Of a stretch of DNA of 6,358 nucleotides, positions 1 through 6,192 are shown piece after piece. Where the stretch lies: assembly GCF_946479975.1 (NCBI RefSeq), contig NZ_CAMLIX010000261.1:1-6358 (forward strand). The letters run 5' to 3'. Source of the stretch: an uncultured Flavobacterium sp. Lineage in GTDB: Bacteria > Bacteroidota > Bacteroidia > Flavobacteriales > Flavobacteriaceae. The notes beneath the pieces are model-generated. The model made no database searches. It had not been told where the DNA came from and was given only the letters and a program-made list of their open reading frames with translations. Position 1 is the first letter of the stretch. Each line of letters starts with the position of its first letter. Position numbers and translations under genes: made by a program.

Positions 1-1610
1 TAGACGCTCGTTCTTCTACTTATTGTACAGACGTTGCTAAAGTAACTTTATCTCCGGTATTACACGTAAATGCTGATGATGCTGAAGCTGTTGTACACGC
101 GGTATCTTTTGCATTAGACTACAGAATGCAATTTGGACGTGACGTGTTTATCGACTTATTAGGATACAGAAAATACGGTCATAACGAAGGTGACGAACCT
201 CGTTTTACACAACCTGTTTTATATAAAATCATTGCTAAACATAAAAACCCAAGAGACATTTACGCAGAGAAATTACTTTCTGACGGTGTAATCGATGCTT
301 CTTATGTGAATGCTTTAGAAAAAGAATACAAAACTGCTTTAGAGGAGAATTTAGAAGCTTCTCGTAAAAAAGATTTGACAATCATTACTCCATTCATGAA
401 AAACGAATGGGACGGATTTGTTCAGGTAACGGATACCCAAATGCTTCAAAAAGTTGATACTACTTTTGCTAAAGAAGGATTAGATTCTATTATCAACACC
501 ATTTCTACTTTACCATCAGACAAAAAGTTCATCAATAAAATAACAAAAATTGTTACTGATAGAAAAGCTGGATACGACAATAATACTTTGGATTGGGGAA
601 CTGCAGAAGCATTGGCTTACGGTTCGCTTTTAACTGAAGGTTTTGATGTTCGTATTTCTGGTCAGGATGTTGAAAGAGGAACTTTCTCTCACCGTCATGC
701 TGTAGTTAAAGTTGAAGATTCTGAAGAAGAAGTAATTTTATTGGATTCAATCGAAAACAAAAAAGGAAAATTCGGCGTATTCAATTCACTTTTATCTGAG
801 TACGGAGTTTTAGGTTTTGATTACGGATATGCATTAGCGAATCCAAACGCTTTAACGATTTGGGAAGCACAGTTTGGAGATTTCTCTAACGGAGCTCAAA
901 TTATGATTGACCAATATATTTCTTGTGGTGAAGACAAATGGAACAACCAAAACGGTATTGTTTTATTATTACCTCACGGATATGAAGGACAAGGTGCAGA
1001 ACACTCTTCTGCAAGAATGGAGCGTTACTTACAACTTTGCGCAAGACAAAACATGTATGTTGCAGATTGTACAACGCCAGCTAACTTCTTCCACTTGTTA
1101 AGAAGACAAATGAAAACGAATTTCCGTAAACCTTTGGTGGTTTTCTCTCCAAAAAGTTTATTGCGTGATCCAAGATGTGTATCTACAGTTGAGGAATTAG
1201 CAACAGGAAGTTTCCAAGAAACAATTGACGATAATACTGTAGATAAAAAAGGAGTAAAAACTTTAGTTTTCGTTACAGGTAAATTCTATTACGACATTGT
1301 AGCAGAAAGAGAAAACAACGGAAGAAATGACGTTGCAGTTGTTCGTATCGAGCAATTATTCCCATTACCAGTGGAGCAATTAAAAGAAATCATTGCGCAA
1401 TATCCAAATGCTGATGATTATGTTTGGGCTCAGGAAGAACCTAAAAACATGGGAGCTTATAGCTTTATGTTAATGAACTTTGATCTTGTAAAATGGAGAT
1501 TAGCATCATTAAAAGCTTACGCAGCACCTGCATCTGGAAGTTATACACGTGCAAAACGTCGTCATGCAGATGCAATTAGAATGGTATTCGATAAAGATTT
1601 ATTTAGATAA
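1..1610 (+). CDS. sucA: 2-oxoglutarate dehydrogenase E1 component, 5'-truncated by window edge
   Basis: Thiamine-diphosphate-dependent E1 subunit of the 2-oxoglutarate dehydrogenase complex. It decarboxylates 2-oxoglutarate and passes the succinyl group to the lipoyl arm of E2 (SucB, next gene) in the cytosolic TCA cycle. The frame is open from the first complete codon at position 3, giving 535 visible residues. The family is usually about 900-950 aa, so roughly the N-terminal 40% lies outside the window. The ATG at 126 is internal: the codons before it (DARSSTYCTDVAKV and on) are conserved E1 sequence. Hallmarks in order, numbered from position 3: GYRKYGHNEGDEPRFTQP around residue 60 (cofactor domain), GTFSHRHAVV around 227-236, the NPNALTIWEAQFGDF block, LLPHGYEGQGAEHSSARM around 322-340 (pyrimidine-binding domain), CTTPANFFHLLRRQ, and a C-terminal VWAQEEPKNMGAYSFM block. 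It is intact to its TAA stop and probably co-transcribed with sucB, since no promoter is seen between them. Identification is by recall of family motifs. Confidence 0.97.
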   Translation, partial: DARSSTYCTDVAKVTLSPVLHVNADDAEAVVHAVSFALDYRMQFGRDVFIDLLGYRKYGHNEGDEPRFTQPVLYKIIAKHKNPRDIYAEKLLSDGVIDASYVNALEKEYKTALEENLEASRKKDLTIITPFMKNEWDGFVQVTDTQMLQKVDTTFAKEGLDSIINTISTLPSDKKFINKITKIVTDRKAGYDNNTLDWGTAEALAYGSLLTEGFDVRISGQDVERGTFSHRHAVVKVEDSEEEVILLDSIENKKGKFGVFNSLLSEYGVLGFDYGYALANPNALTIWEAQFGDFSNGAQIMIDQYISCGEDKWNNQNGIVLLLPHGYEGQGAEHSSARMERYLQLCARQNMYVADCTTPANFFHLLRRQMKTNFRKPLVVFSPKSLLRDPRCVSTVEELATGSFQETIDDNTVDKKGVKTLVFVTGKFYYDIVAERENNGRNDVAVVRIEQLFPLPVEQLKEIIAQYPNADDYVWAQEEPKNMGAYSFMLMNFDLVKWRLASLKAYAAPASGSYTRAKRRHADAIRMVFDKDLFR

Positions 1611-1624
1611 AAAAAATGTTTCAA

Positions 1625-1670
1625 GTTTCAGTCCCGATAATTATCGCGATTGAAACCTTAAAAACCTTAA
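1625..1670. repeat. Imperfect palindrome plus tandem 9-mer in the sucA-sucB gap
   Basis: Positions 1625-1656 form a 32-nt near-perfect inverted repeat. The outer arms GTTTCA/TGAAAC enclose a centre CGATAATTATCG, with one C/C mismatch (1634 against 1647) and one G-T pair (1631 against 1650). Directly behind and overlapping it, AAACCTTAA occurs twice in tandem (1653-1661 and 1662-1670). No T-tract follows, so this does not look like an intrinsic terminator. Palindromes with a CCCGATA...TATCGGG core resemble short dispersed intergenic repeats that I recall from Flavobacterium genomes; that link is from memory. It would be transcribed within the sucAB message, where it could form an mRNA hairpin affecting stability or the E1:E2 ratio (inference). 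Confidence 0.6.
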
Positions 1671-1682
1671 ACAAAAACAAAG

Positions 1683-2927
1683 ATGATTTTAGAAATGAAA
1701 GTCCCATCACCAGGGGAATCAATAAAAGAAGTTGAAATCGCAACTTGGTTAGTAAAAGACGGAGATTATGTAGAGAAAGATCAGGCTATTGCTGAAGTTG
1801 ATTCAGACAAAGCTACTCTTGAATTGCCTGCTGAAATGAGCGGTGTAATTACACTAAAAGCTGAAGAAGGTGATACAGTAGCAGTTGGTGCTGTAGTTTG
1901 TTTAATTGATACTGATGCTGCTAAACCAGCAGGCGGTGATGCAGCTCCAGCAGCAGAAGCTCCTAAAGCTGAGGCACCAAAGGCAGAAGCACCAAAGACT
2001 GAGGCTCCTAAAGCAGAACCAGTTCAAGCTCCAGCAGCTACAAGTTATGCAGCAGGAACTCCATCTCCAGCAGCAAGAAAAATATTAGACGAAAAAAATA
2101 TCTCTCCAGCAACTGTTTCAGGAACTGGTAAAGGCGGAAGAATCACTAAAGATGATGCTGTAAATGCAGTACCTTCTATGGGAACTCCAACAGGAGGAAG
2201 CCGTGGAACTGAGCGTACAAAATTATCAATGTTACGTCGTAAAGTAGCAGAAAGACTAGTTTCAGCTAAAAATGAAACGGCTATGTTGACTACTTTCAAC
2301 GAAGTAAACATGACGCCCATCAACCAAATTCGTAACGAATACAAAGATGCTTTCAAAGCTAAACATGGTGGTTTAGGTTTAGGTTTCATGTCATTCTTTA
2401 CAAAAGCAGTTACAAGAGCTTTACAATTATATCCAGATGTTAACTCTATGATGGACGGTGACTACAAAATCGCTTACGATTTTGCTGATATCTCAATCGC
2501 AGTTTCTGGACCAAAAGGATTAATGGTTCCTGTTGTTCGTAATGCTGAACTTTTAACTTTCCGTGGAATTGAAGCTGAGATCAAAAGATTGGCTTTAAGA
2601 GCTCGTGACGGTCAAATTACAGTTGACGATATGACTGGAGGAACTTTCACAATTACAAATGGTGGAGTTTTTGGAAGTATGTTATCTACTCCAATCATCA
2701 ACCCTCCACAATCAGGAATTTTAGGAATGCACAATATTATTGAGCGTCCGATTGCTGTAAACGGAAAAGTTGAAATTCACCCAATGATGTATGTTGCACT
2801 TTCTTACGATCACAGAATCATTGACGGACGTGAGTCTGTTGGTTTCTTGGTTGCTGTAAAAGAAGCTTTAGAAAATCCATTAGAATTATTGATGAATGGC
2901 GATGCTAAACGTGCTTTAGAGTTGTAA
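1683..2927 (+). CDS. sucB: Dihydrolipoyllysine-residue succinyltransferase (E2 of 2-oxoglutarate dehydrogenase)
   Basis: Core E2 subunit of the 2-oxoglutarate dehydrogenase complex, moving the succinyl group from its lipoyl arm to coenzyme A. Complete at 414 aa, normal for the family. Domains: one lipoyl domain (about 3-77) with the DSDKA motif and lipoylated Lys43; a flexible Ala/Pro/Lys/Glu linker (about 79-125); an E3-binding peripheral-subunit domain (about 126-163, [10 protein letters not shown]...[11 protein letters not shown]); and a catalytic acyltransferase domain (about 178-414) ending in [11 protein letters not shown], with catalytic His377 and Asp381. The linker holds four consecutive pentapeptides, [20 protein letters not shown] (residues 93-112). 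The ATG at 1683 is preceded by an A-rich leader without Shine-Dalgarno, as usual in Bacteroidota; [13 protein letters not shown] is a familiar N-terminus, though Met5 (1695) cannot be excluded as start. Succinyltransferase is preferred over acetyltransferase because sucA lies immediately upstream and there is a single lipoyl domain. Confidence 0.97.
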   Translation: MILEMKVPSPGESIKEVEIATWLVKDGDYVEKDQAIAEVDSDKATLELPAEMSGVITLKAEEGDTVAVGAVVCLIDTDAAKPAGGDAAPAAEAPKAEAPKAEAPKTEAPKAEPVQAPAATSYAAGTPSPAARKILDEKNISPATVSGTGKGGRITKDDAVNAVPSMGTPTGGSRGTERTKLSMLRRKVAERLVSAKNETAMLTTFNEVNMTPINQIRNEYKDAFKAKHGGLGLGFMSFFTKAVTRALQLYPDVNSMMDGDYKIAYDFADISIAVSGPKGLMVPVVRNAELLTFRGIEAEIKRLALRARDGQITVDDMTGGTFTITNGGVFGSMLSTPIINPPQSGILGMHNIIERPIAVNGKVEIHPMMYVALSYDHRIIDGRESVGFLVAVKEALENPLELLMNGDAKRALEL

Positions 2928-2954
2928 TCAGCATAATTTTTAATACATACAAAG

Positions 2955-2990
2955 AGCCTGTTCATTTATTTGAGCAGGCTTTTTTCTTTT
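2955..2990 (+). terminator. Intrinsic terminator of the sucAB operon
   Basis: AGCCTGTTCA (2955-2964) pairs with TGAGCAGGCT (2971-2980), giving a 10-bp stem with one G-T pair and a 6-nt loop. A T-rich run, interrupted by a single C, follows to 2990. It lies 27 nt after the sucB stop and separates the TCA-cycle operon from the iron-uptake locus. Confidence 0.88.
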
Positions 2991-3044
2991 AAAAACATCC
3001 TTTTTCAAAAACCTTTTCTGACTAAAAATTTAGATTGTTAAAAA

Positions 3045-3061
3045 TTATTTAGAATAAATAA
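3045..3061. promoter_or_regulatory. 17-bp inverted repeat, candidate operator (possibly Fur-type)
   Basis: TTATTTAGAATAAATAA is a perfect 7-bp inverted repeat (TTATTTA/TAAATAA) around a 3-nt centre. It ends 7 nt before the -33 element of the receptor promoter. AGAATAA occurs at 3051-3057 and again at 3061-3067, ten bases apart, roughly one helical turn. The position and the siderophore-receptor target suggest an iron-responsive regulator such as Fur. I cannot match it to an established Bacteroidota Fur box, and AT-rich DNA makes such repeats by chance. Confidence 0.35.
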
Positions 3062-3068
3062 GAATAAC

Positions 3069-3099
3069 TTGCATCGTAAGCATTCAACTGTTACATTTG
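3069..3099 (+). promoter_or_regulatory. Bacteroidota-type -33/-7 promoter for the TonB-dependent receptor
   Basis: TTG at 3069-3071 is followed after 20 nt by TACATTTG at 3092-3099. This fits the Bacteroidota housekeeping-sigma consensus TTG / TAnnTTTG with normal spacing. Transcription should start a few bases after 3099, leaving a short A-rich 5' leader before the ATG at 3127. The preceding operon is closed by the terminator at 2955-2990, so an independent promoter is expected here. Confidence 0.75.
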
Positions 3100-3126
3100 C
3101 GCTATTAAAATCAATTCTAAATAAAA

Positions 3127-5595
3127 ATGAAATATAAATTTACCATTTCTTTGTTGAGTTTTTGTTTTTTAATGTTGACAGGCTTTACAGCTTTGGCACA
3201 GGAAAAAGCAACCATTCAAGGTCAAATATCCTTAAATATTAACGAATCTCCAGAAGGTGTTTCTATTGTTTTAAAAGGAACAAGATTTGGAACTATTACA
3301 GACGAAGCAGGTAATTATAAAATAAAAAATGTTAAAGCTGGAAGTTACACTATAAAAGTTTCTGCTGTAGGATTTACAACAACAGAAAAAAAGATTACTG
3401 TAAATGAAGGTGCTGACATAACTGAAAATTTCAGCCTTATTTCAAATTCAGAAGAATTGACAGAAGTAGTCATTAACGGAGGAAGAACAAATCGTTTTGC
3501 ACGTAAAGAAACTAAACAAGTTTCTAGATTACCGCTTAAAAATCTAGAAAATCCACAATCTTACACTACCATTAGTGGAGAATTACTAAAAGAGCAAGTT
3601 GTTACTAATTTTGATGACGCTTTAAAAAATGCTTCAGGAATTACGCCTCTTTGGGCTGCAACTGGACGTGCTGGCGACGGAGCAGCTTACTATTCTCTAA
3701 GAGGATTTCCTGTTCAGCCTACAATGGTTAACGGCTTACCAGGTTTAACAAACGGAAGTTTAGATCCTGCAAATATTGACAGAGTTGAAATTATTAGAGG
3801 TCCATCTGGAACTTTATTTGGGAGCAGTTTAATTTCTTATGGTGGTTTAATCAATACAACTACAAAAAGACCATATAAAAGCTTTGGAGGAGAAGTAAAC
3901 TATACTGTTGGAAGCTATGGTTTAAATCGTGCAACTGTAGATTTGAATACACCTCTTAACGAGAAAAAAACTTTAAATTTCAGAATAAATTCTGCTTACA
4001 ACAAGCAAAATAGCTTTCAGGATGCTGGTTTTAAAGAATCATATTTTGTTGCCCCTTCATTATCTTATGAAGTAAATGATAGATTATCATTCCTTATCAA
4101 CACTGAATTTATGAGCAGCGAATCTACAAATCCAACTATGTTGTTTTTTGACAGAGGTGCTCCATTAAGAGTTCATAATATTAATGAATTAAAATATGAC
4201 AACAAACGTTCATACACAAGTGATGAACTGACAATGAAGACACCATCATATAATGTTCAGGCTCAAATGAATTATAAATTATCTGATCAATGGACTTCGC
4301 AAACTGTATTTTCTACCAGTTCTGCAAGATCAAGAGGAAACTATACTTATTTGTATGAAGGAACACAATTTACTCCAATTACAGACGGCATTGTATTGGC
4401 TCGTTATTTTACAGATCAAGACAATCAAAATATAACAACAGATATTCAACAAAATTTTAATGGTGACTTTAAAATTGGAAGTTTAAGAAATAGAATTGTT
4501 GTAGGTTTTGATTATTTCAAAAGAACAGCAACTGATCACAGTACAGCATATTATGGAAATGGATACGTGTACATTGGAGATAATTTACAGTCTTTTAATA
4601 ATTTCGTAGGTCAAAATACCAATGGAGATACAGGAGATTTAACAAAAGCTGGAGCTGCATCAATAATAGGAAATGGTCCTAGAAACAATAATAGCACGAA
4701 ACAGGAAACTTACAGTGCTTATGTTTCTGACGTAATCAACTTTACACCTGGATTATCTGCAATGTTGAGCTTACGTGCTGACCGTTTTATGAATGCTAAA
4801 AATGATGGTTATAACCAAACTGCTTTTTCTCCTAAATTCGGATTAGTATATCAGCCAATTATTGATAAGGTTTCGATCTTCGCAAACTACATGAACGGAT
4901 TTGTTAATATTGCTCCGGGTCAAAATCGTTCTGCATCAGTTATTACGCCTGTGATACTTAATCCTGAGCATGCTGACCAGTTTGAAATTGGAACAAAATT
5001 AAATCTTTTTAAAGATAAACTTTACGCTACTTTCAGCTATTACGATATCAAAGTTACAGATCAGACTTATGTAATAGAAACTCCTTACGTAGATCCAGCA
5101 AACCCAACAACTCCACAACCCAATAACCAAGAGACATTTCAGGATGGAGCTCAGAAAAACAAAGGTTTTGAAGCAGAATTTGTGGCAAATCCAATTGCTG
5201 GTTTAAACATTGTTTTAGGATACAGTTATAACGATGCTGTTTTAACAAAAGGAGATCTTGACTTTGTAAACCGCAGATCTGAAAATGCAGGACCAAGAAA
5301 TCTAGCAAACCTTTGGGCTAGCTACAAATTTACAAATGGTCTTTTAAGAGGATTTGGTTTAGGTTTTGGAGGAAATTATGTTGGTGACAATATGATTATG
5401 AACAGACAAGTTGCAGGAACATTTACAATTCCAGCATATACACAACTAAACTCATCTTTATTTTATAGTGCTGAAAAATTTACTATTACAGTTAAATTAA
5501 ACAACATTACAAACAAAGATATTTATGATGGATGGTCAACAGTTCACCCTAAAGATCCGAGAGCTGTAGCTGCAAGCTTCACTTATAAATTCTAA
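3127..5595 (+). CDS. TonB-dependent siderophore-type outer-membrane receptor
   Basis: Outer-membrane beta-barrel that imports a ligand, probably a ferric siderophore, using TonB/ExbBD energy. Complete at 822 aa. Order: signal peptide (about 1-25, basic start, hydrophobic core, ALAQ-E cleavage region); a carboxypeptidase-regulatory-like beta-sandwich (about 28-104; GVSIVLKGTRFGTITDEAGNY), common in Bacteroidota receptors; a possible TonB-box-like LTEVVING (111-118); a plug domain (about 135-245) with YYSLRGFPVQP and DRVEIIRGPSGTLFG (218-232); then the barrel, ending in NITNKDIYDGWSTVHPKDPR and a terminal aromatic YKF. The plug and the C-terminal block resemble the siderophore-receptor subfamily (FhuA/FpvA/FoxA-like) rather than SusC. 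The substrate cannot be told from sequence. It has its own promoter upstream and a strong terminator immediately downstream. No frameshift or truncation is visible. Small accessory membrane genes follow, supporting an iron role. Confidence 0.93.
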   Translation: MKYKFTISLLSFCFLMLTGFTALAQEKATIQGQISLNINESPEGVSIVLKGTRFGTITDEAGNYKIKNVKAGSYTIKVSAVGFTTTEKKITVNEGADITENFSLISNSEELTEVVINGGRTNRFARKETKQVSRLPLKNLENPQSYTTISGELLKEQVVTNFDDALKNASGITPLWAATGRAGDGAAYYSLRGFPVQPTMVNGLPGLTNGSLDPANIDRVEIIRGPSGTLFGSSLISYGGLINTTTKRPYKSFGGEVNYTVGSYGLNRATVDLNTPLNEKKTLNFRINSAYNKQNSFQDAGFKESYFVAPSLSYEVNDRLSFLINTEFMSSESTNPTMLFFDRGAPLRVHNINELKYDNKRSYTSDELTMKTPSYNVQAQMNYKLSDQWTSQTVFSTSSARSRGNYTYLYEGTQFTPITDGIVLARYFTDQDNQNITTDIQQNFNGDFKIGSLRNRIVVGFDYFKRTATDHSTAYYGNGYVYIGDNLQSFNNFVGQNTNGDTGDLTKAGAASIIGNGPRNNNSTKQETYSAYVSDVINFTPGLSAMLSLRADRFMNAKNDGYNQTAFSPKFGLVYQPIIDKVSIFANYMNGFVNIAPGQNRSASVITPVILNPEHADQFEIGTKLNLFKDKLYATFSYYDIKVTDQTYVIETPYVDPANPTTPQPNNQETFQDGAQKNKGFEAEFVANPIAGLNIVLGYSYNDAVLTKGDLDFVNRRSENAGPRNLANLWASYKFTNGLLRGFGLGFGGNYVGDNMIMNRQVAGTFTIPAYTQLNSSLFYSAEKFTITVKLNNITNKDIYDGWSTVHPKDPRAVAASFTYKF

Positions 5596-5604
5596 TAAAA
5601 TAAC

Positions 5605-5640
5605 AAAACACCTTTCTTTTTTAACGGAAAGGTGTTTTTT
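5605..5640 (+). terminator. Strong intrinsic terminator after the receptor gene
   Basis: AAAACACCTTTC (5605-5616) pairs with GAAAGGTGTTTT (5627-5638), a 12-bp stem with a 10-nt loop, and the T-run overlaps the descending arm up to 5640. It begins 9 nt after the receptor stop and ends only 13 nt before the next start codon (5654), so it would reduce transcription of the downstream accessory genes relative to the receptor. Confidence 0.87.
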
Positions 5641-5653
5641 AAATTTAAAGATT

Positions 5654-5986
5654 ATGATTACAATTGCCAGTCTTATTGTTTTTCTAGCTTTTTATACGCT
5701 TTACTATACTTCAAAAAGAGCGGTTTTGTCTTATGATTTAGGTTTTGAAAAATGGATGAAAAACAATCCGAAGCCTACCAAAATTATTGGACTAGGATTA
5801 TTAATAACGGCATATATAATATGGCTTTTTACACAATCTTTAGGTTGTGGTACTTTGATGTTTTTTATTCAGTTAATGACAATTGGAAGTTTAATCATAA
5901 TACTTACTCCATTAAAAAAAGTAAACAGTAAAGCACTTTTAGTATTGCTTGTTCTAATTGCTCTATTAGAATTTTACTATAACTAA
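5654..5986 (+). CDS. Small multi-pass membrane protein, DUF3325-like
   Basis: A 110-aa, strongly hydrophobic protein of unknown biochemical function. Predicted membrane segments by eye: about 3-20, 42-61, 65-85 and 92-108, with a charged stretch between the first two (SKRAVLSYDLGFEKWMKNNPKPTK). The pattern of a leading helix, a basic loop and then a LLITAYIIWLFTQSLGCGTLMFF-type hairpin recalls DUF3325 proteins, which often sit beside siderophore receptors and PepSY membrane proteins in proteobacteria; this assignment is from memory and tentative. The ATG is 58 nt after the receptor stop, just past a terminator, with an A-rich leader. No separate promoter fits in the 13 nt between, so expression probably depends on read-through or on a promoter inside the receptor gene. 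The next gene starts 19 nt after its stop, on the same strand. Confidence 0.8.
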   Translation: MITIASLIVFLAFYTLYYTSKRAVLSYDLGFEKWMKNNPKPTKIIGLGLLITAYIIWLFTQSLGCGTLMFFIQLMTIGSLIIILTPLKKVNSKALLVLLVLIALLEFYYN

Positions 5987-6005
5987 TATCATTTTTAATT
6001 ATACT

Positions 6006-6191
6006 ATGCCAGCAAATTCAAAATATTTAAATCCAGCTTTTTGGCCTCGCTTTTCTAAAATTACAGCTGCAATTTTAGGAGGATACTTTGTTTCTGTCAC
6101 TTTTCATTTAGCTTTAGCGTCATGGTTTAGTCGTGCAGATGTATTGATAACAATGGCTTTTAGCGGATTTATTCTTTGGGTTGCTTTAGCT
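6006..6191 (+). CDS. DUF3649-like inner-membrane protein, 3' end lost at chimeric junction
   Basis: Sixty-two native codons are visible from the ATG at 6006. Two membrane helices are evident: about residues 18-38 (KITAAILGGYFVSVTFHLAL) and 45-62 (DVLITMAFSGFILWVALA). The motif R-x-x-KITAAILGGY, a short loop with R-A-D, then a second helix containing W fits the small DUF3649 family found in iron-uptake clusters with DUF3325 and PepSY proteins (recalled, no search run). Function is unknown; a role in handling iron or siderophore at the inner membrane is inferred from neighbours only. The native sequence breaks off inside the second helix at about 6189-6192. The frame continues open to the window end through foreign high-GC DNA, but the resulting Arg/Ser/Pro-rich tail is out of frame with the real gene there and is not a protein. 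The family's usual C-terminus is missing. Confidence 0.75.
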
Positions 6192-6192
6192 G
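6189..6192. other. Chimeric junction between Flavobacterium-like and high-GC actinobacterial DNA
   Basis: Left of this point the DNA is AT-rich and encodes a DUF3649-like protein in one frame. Right of it the DNA is about 73% G+C and encodes glucose-6-phosphate dehydrogenase in another frame, with its first recognisable codon TGG at 6191. The bases GCTG at 6189-6192 could belong to either side (Ala-GCT plus a following G on the left; the end of an Arg codon plus TGG on the right), so the exact breakpoint is ambiguous by about 4 nt. No terminal repeat, target duplication, integrase site, tRNA or transposase is seen. Confidence 0.9.

Noticed and set aside
126..128. ATG at 126 as the start of sucA
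   Set aside because: The frame is open and conserved from position 3 upstream of it, and the protein would lack about 450 residues. The gene simply enters from the left edge.
907..1101. Open frame on the plus strand inside sucA
   Set aside because: Out of frame with a strongly conserved part of E1 and without any family features.
1625..1656. Palindrome as an intrinsic terminator between sucA and sucB
   Set aside because: No T-tract follows, and sucB has no promoter of its own that I can find; the two genes normally form one operon.
1616..1735. Small open frame starting with ATG in the sucA-sucB gap
   Set aside because: It runs through the palindrome and out of frame into the start of sucB, has no recognisable protein features, and overlaps the conserved sucB N-terminus.
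1906..2389. Open frames on both strands inside sucB (1906-2088 plus, 2045-2389 minus)
   Set aside because: Shadows of the repetitive Ala/Pro-rich linker and catalytic domain; the Gln/Leu-rich or Pro-rich translations reflect codon bias of the real frame.
5054..5308. Minus-strand open frame inside the TonB-dependent receptor
   Set aside because: Lies entirely within the beta-barrel coding region, with no promoter or homology that I recognise.
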